This document shows, in pieces, positions 62,366 to 64,000 of a stretch of 64,000 nucleotides of DNA; the stretch's first letter is position 1, and each line of letters starts with the position of its first letter. The stretch comes from Parvibaculum sp963975745 (GTDB taxonomy: Bacteria; Pseudomonadota; Alphaproteobacteria; Parvibaculales; Parvibaculaceae), in contig NZ_CAXBIB010000011.1 of assembly GCF_963975745.1 (NCBI RefSeq), positions 71,214 to 135,213 on the forward strand. The letters are read 5' to 3'. The notes below the pieces were generated by a model. The model was given only the letters and a program-made list of their open reading frames with translations, was not told the origin of the DNA and made no database searches. A program made the position numbers and the translations under genes.

Positions 62366-63781
62366 ATGCCCAAACCCACTCCCGAAACAGTTGCGCGCAT
62401 GAAGGCCGTGGTCGGCGCGAAGGGCGTTGTCGCGAACGATGATGCCGCGCCCTATCTCGAAGAGCGGCGCGCGCTTTATCGCGGCCGGGCGGCGGCGGTG
62501 CTCCGGCCGGCCTCGACCGAGGAAGTTTCGGCCATCCTGAAGATCGCGCATGAGACGGGTACCGCGATCGTGCCGCAGGGCGGCAATACCGGGCTTGTCG
62601 GCGGACAGATTCCGTTCGAGAGCGGCGAGGAAGTGGTGCTGTCGCTGACACGCATGAACCGCATTCGCGCGCTCGATGCCGAGAACAACACGCTGGCCGT
62701 CGATGCCGGGGTGACGCTGGCAGCGGCGCAGGCGGCGGCCGAAGAGGCCGGGCGGCTGTTCCCGCTCAGCCTGGCCTCGGAAGGTTCGTGCCAGATCGGC
62801 GGCAATCTGGCGACCAATGCCGGCGGCACGGCGGTGCTGCGCTACGGCAATGCGCGCGAGCTGGTGCTCGGGCTCGAAGTGGTGATGGCCAATGGCGATG
62901 TCTGGGACGGGATGCGGGGCCTCAGAAAGGACAATACCGGCTACGACCTCAAACAGATTTTTCTCGGCTCGGAAGGCACACTCGGGATCATCACCGGGGC
63001 GGTGCTGAAACTCTTCCCGCGGCCGCAATCGCTGGCGACGGCTTTCGCCGCGGTTCCGGATGTCGCTGCGGCGGTCAAATTGCTGCGCGTCGCCGACAGC
63101 GTGTCGGGCGGCATGGTGACCGCCTTCGAACTGGTGCCGCGGATCGGACTCGACTTCGTGACCGCCCATGTCGAGGGCGCGCACGATCCGCTGCCCGATG
63201 CCGCGCCCTGGTATGTGCTGATCGAGATGAGTGCCGGCAGCGCCACGGCCGATCTCGACGCGACGCTGGAGGCGGTGCTGGCCGAGGGACTCGAACAGAA
63301 GCTGGTGAGCGATGCCGTGCTGGCGCGCTCGGAGGCGCAGCGGGCCGATTTCTGGCGGCTGCGCGAAACGCTGTCGGAGGTGCAGCGGCTCGAAGGCGGC
63401 AGCATCAAGCATGACGTCTCGGTGCCGGTGTCGCGGATGGCCGCTTTCATCGCGCAGGCGACGCAGGCGGTCGAGGCGGCGATGCCGGGGGTGCGCGTCG
63501 TCGCCTTCGGCCATATCGGCGACGGCAATGTGCATTTCAATCTCAGCCAGCCCGTGGGCGCCGACAAGGCGGCCTTCGTTGCGCGCTGGGGCGAGATGAA
63601 CGCGCTGGTGCATGCGATCGTGCGGGCGATGGGCGGTTCGATCAGCGCCGAACACGGGATCGGCCGGCTGAAGCGCGACGAGATGGCGGCGACCAAGGCA
63701 CCGGTCGAGATCGCGGCGATGCGGGCGCTGAAACAGGCGCTCGATCCGACGGGGATCCTCAATCCGGGCAAGGTTGTCTAG
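62366..63781 (+). CDS. FAD-linked oxidase, GlcD/D-2-hydroxyacid dehydrogenase type
   Basis: A 471-aa flavoprotein oxidising a D-2-hydroxy acid. The FAD-binding domain (about 35-210) shows AIVPQGGNTGLVGGQIPFES, SLASEGSCQIGGNLATNAGG and GSEGTLGIITGAVLKLFP; the C-terminal domain has the metal/substrate motif FGHIGDGNVHFN and GGSISAEHGIGRLKRDEM. It is close to D-2-hydroxyglutarate or D-lactate dehydrogenases. The start may be ATG 62366 or 62348; neither has a good ribosome site. It is flanked on both sides by the same set of intergenic repeats. Confidence 0.87.
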   Translation: MPKPTPETVARMKAVVGAKGVVANDDAAPYLEERRALYRGRAAAVLRPASTEEVSAILKIAHETGTAIVPQGGNTGLVGGQIPFESGEEVVLSLTRMNRIRALDAENNTLAVDAGVTLAAAQAAAEEAGRLFPLSLASEGSCQIGGNLATNAGGTAVLRYGNARELVLGLEVVMANGDVWDGMRGLRKDNTGYDLKQIFLGSEGTLGIITGAVLKLFPRPQSLATAFAAVPDVAAAVKLLRVADSVSGGMVTAFELVPRIGLDFVTAHVEGAHDPLPDAAPWYVLIEMSAGSATADLDATLEAVLAEGLEQKLVSDAVLARSEAQRADFWRLRETLSEVQRLEGGSIKHDVSVPVSRMAAFIAQATQAVEAAMPGVRVVAFGHIGDGNVHFNLSQPVGADKAAFVARWGEMNALVHAIVRAMGGSISAEHGIGRLKRDEMAATKAPVEIAAMRALKQALDPTGILNPGKVV

Positions 63782-63791
63782 GGAAGGAGGG

Positions 63792-63863
63792 ACTCACGCG
63801 GAGCCGCGGAGGCGCGGAGAAGAGAAGAATTGGTCACGCGAAGACGCGAAGGCGCGAAGAAGG
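63792..63863. repeat. Purine-rich degenerate repeat cluster (right copy)
   Basis: Units of the same theme as at 62011-62125: CACGCGGAGCCGCGGAGG from 63794 and the 29-nt exact copy at 63835-63863. A GGCGCtyCGCGCC-type hairpin sequence follows in both copies (62149 and 63871 regions). It begins just after the FAD oxidase stop. Confidence 0.75.
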
Positions 63864-63927
63864 GTTTTTGGCGCTCCGCGCCGGAAGGGGGTTTTGTGTT
63901 TACCTCGGCATTCATCCCACAACGGAT

Positions 63928-64000
63928 GTCATCCCGGGGCTTGTCCCCGGCAACTGTGTTGTTGGGTCATGTCTGGAACGCGGTTTTATCCCGGATGATG
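63928..64000. repeat. Partial CATCCCGGG-type inverted-repeat element at the window end
   Basis: GTCATCCCGGGGCTTGTCCC matches the left arm at 62243 exactly; the loop differs, and the right arm (TTTTATCCCGGATGAT) reaches the window edge. No gene is seen in 63782-64000. Confidence 0.7.

Overview
The window looks like chromosomal DNA of a GC-rich (roughly 63-65% by eye) alphaproteobacterium, most probably of the order Hyphomicrobiales or a close relative. This is inferred from the gene content (btaAB betaine-lipid synthesis, CsgH-type curli, the pdxH-dnaJ-fabI-aroC and xseB-ispA-dxs-tlyA neighbourhoods) and from dispersed intergenic palindromes of types common in that order (33204-33247, 59176-59218, 38760-38857, 62243-62331). 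I see no phage, transposase, CRISPR array or plasmid function.

Layout. 0-9 kb is catabolic: a 2-oxoglutarate dioxygenase divergent from a Crp/Fnr regulator, two unlike nitronate monooxygenases around a LysR regulator, an NAD(P)-binding reductase divergent from a second LysR regulator, glutaryl-CoA dehydrogenase and a cytochrome b561. 9-17.5 kb concerns the envelope: an M15-type peptidase and an L,D-transpeptidase, then btaB-btaA divergent from a two-subunit ABC exporter. 17.5-19.2 kb is a small curli locus. 19.9-23.4 kb holds tRNA-Gln, tRNA-Pro, a GST and a cobalamin riboswitch with a BtuB-like receptor. 23.4-34.9 kb is acyl-CoA and lipid catabolism with an amidase and a MarR-linked metallo-hydrolase. 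34.9-35.4 kb is one AT-rich coiled-coil gene of foreign appearance. 35.4-47.9 kb is mostly housekeeping (CbpM/CbpA, aminotransferase, SDR, fused kinase, FieF, PdxH, lipoprotein, Sel1 protein, second DnaJ, FabI, AroC). 47.9-56.2 kb is a long leftward run with the isoprenoid genes. 56.3-64 kb has an acyl-CoA dehydrogenase, a threonylcarbamoyl-AMP synthase, a VOC protein, a serine hydrolase and an FAD oxidase flanked by intergenic repeats.

The most unusual signal is regulatory. Three separated intergenic sites (13626-13696, 42136-42226, 60209-60383) each carry two or three CTGTCAC units phased by exactly 11 bp, which is the geometry of a PhoB (PHO) box. Each is followed, in the same orientation, by one or more copies of TTATCCCCGG. 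One site lies upstream of btaA, a gene family known to be induced by phosphate starvation; the others lie upstream of a FieF-type metal exporter and of a serine hydrolase with a roughly 340-bp leader. Two of the sites share a 27-nt block with one mismatch plus an identical 18-mer. I read them as one composite promoter module; the role of the second motif is unknown to me.
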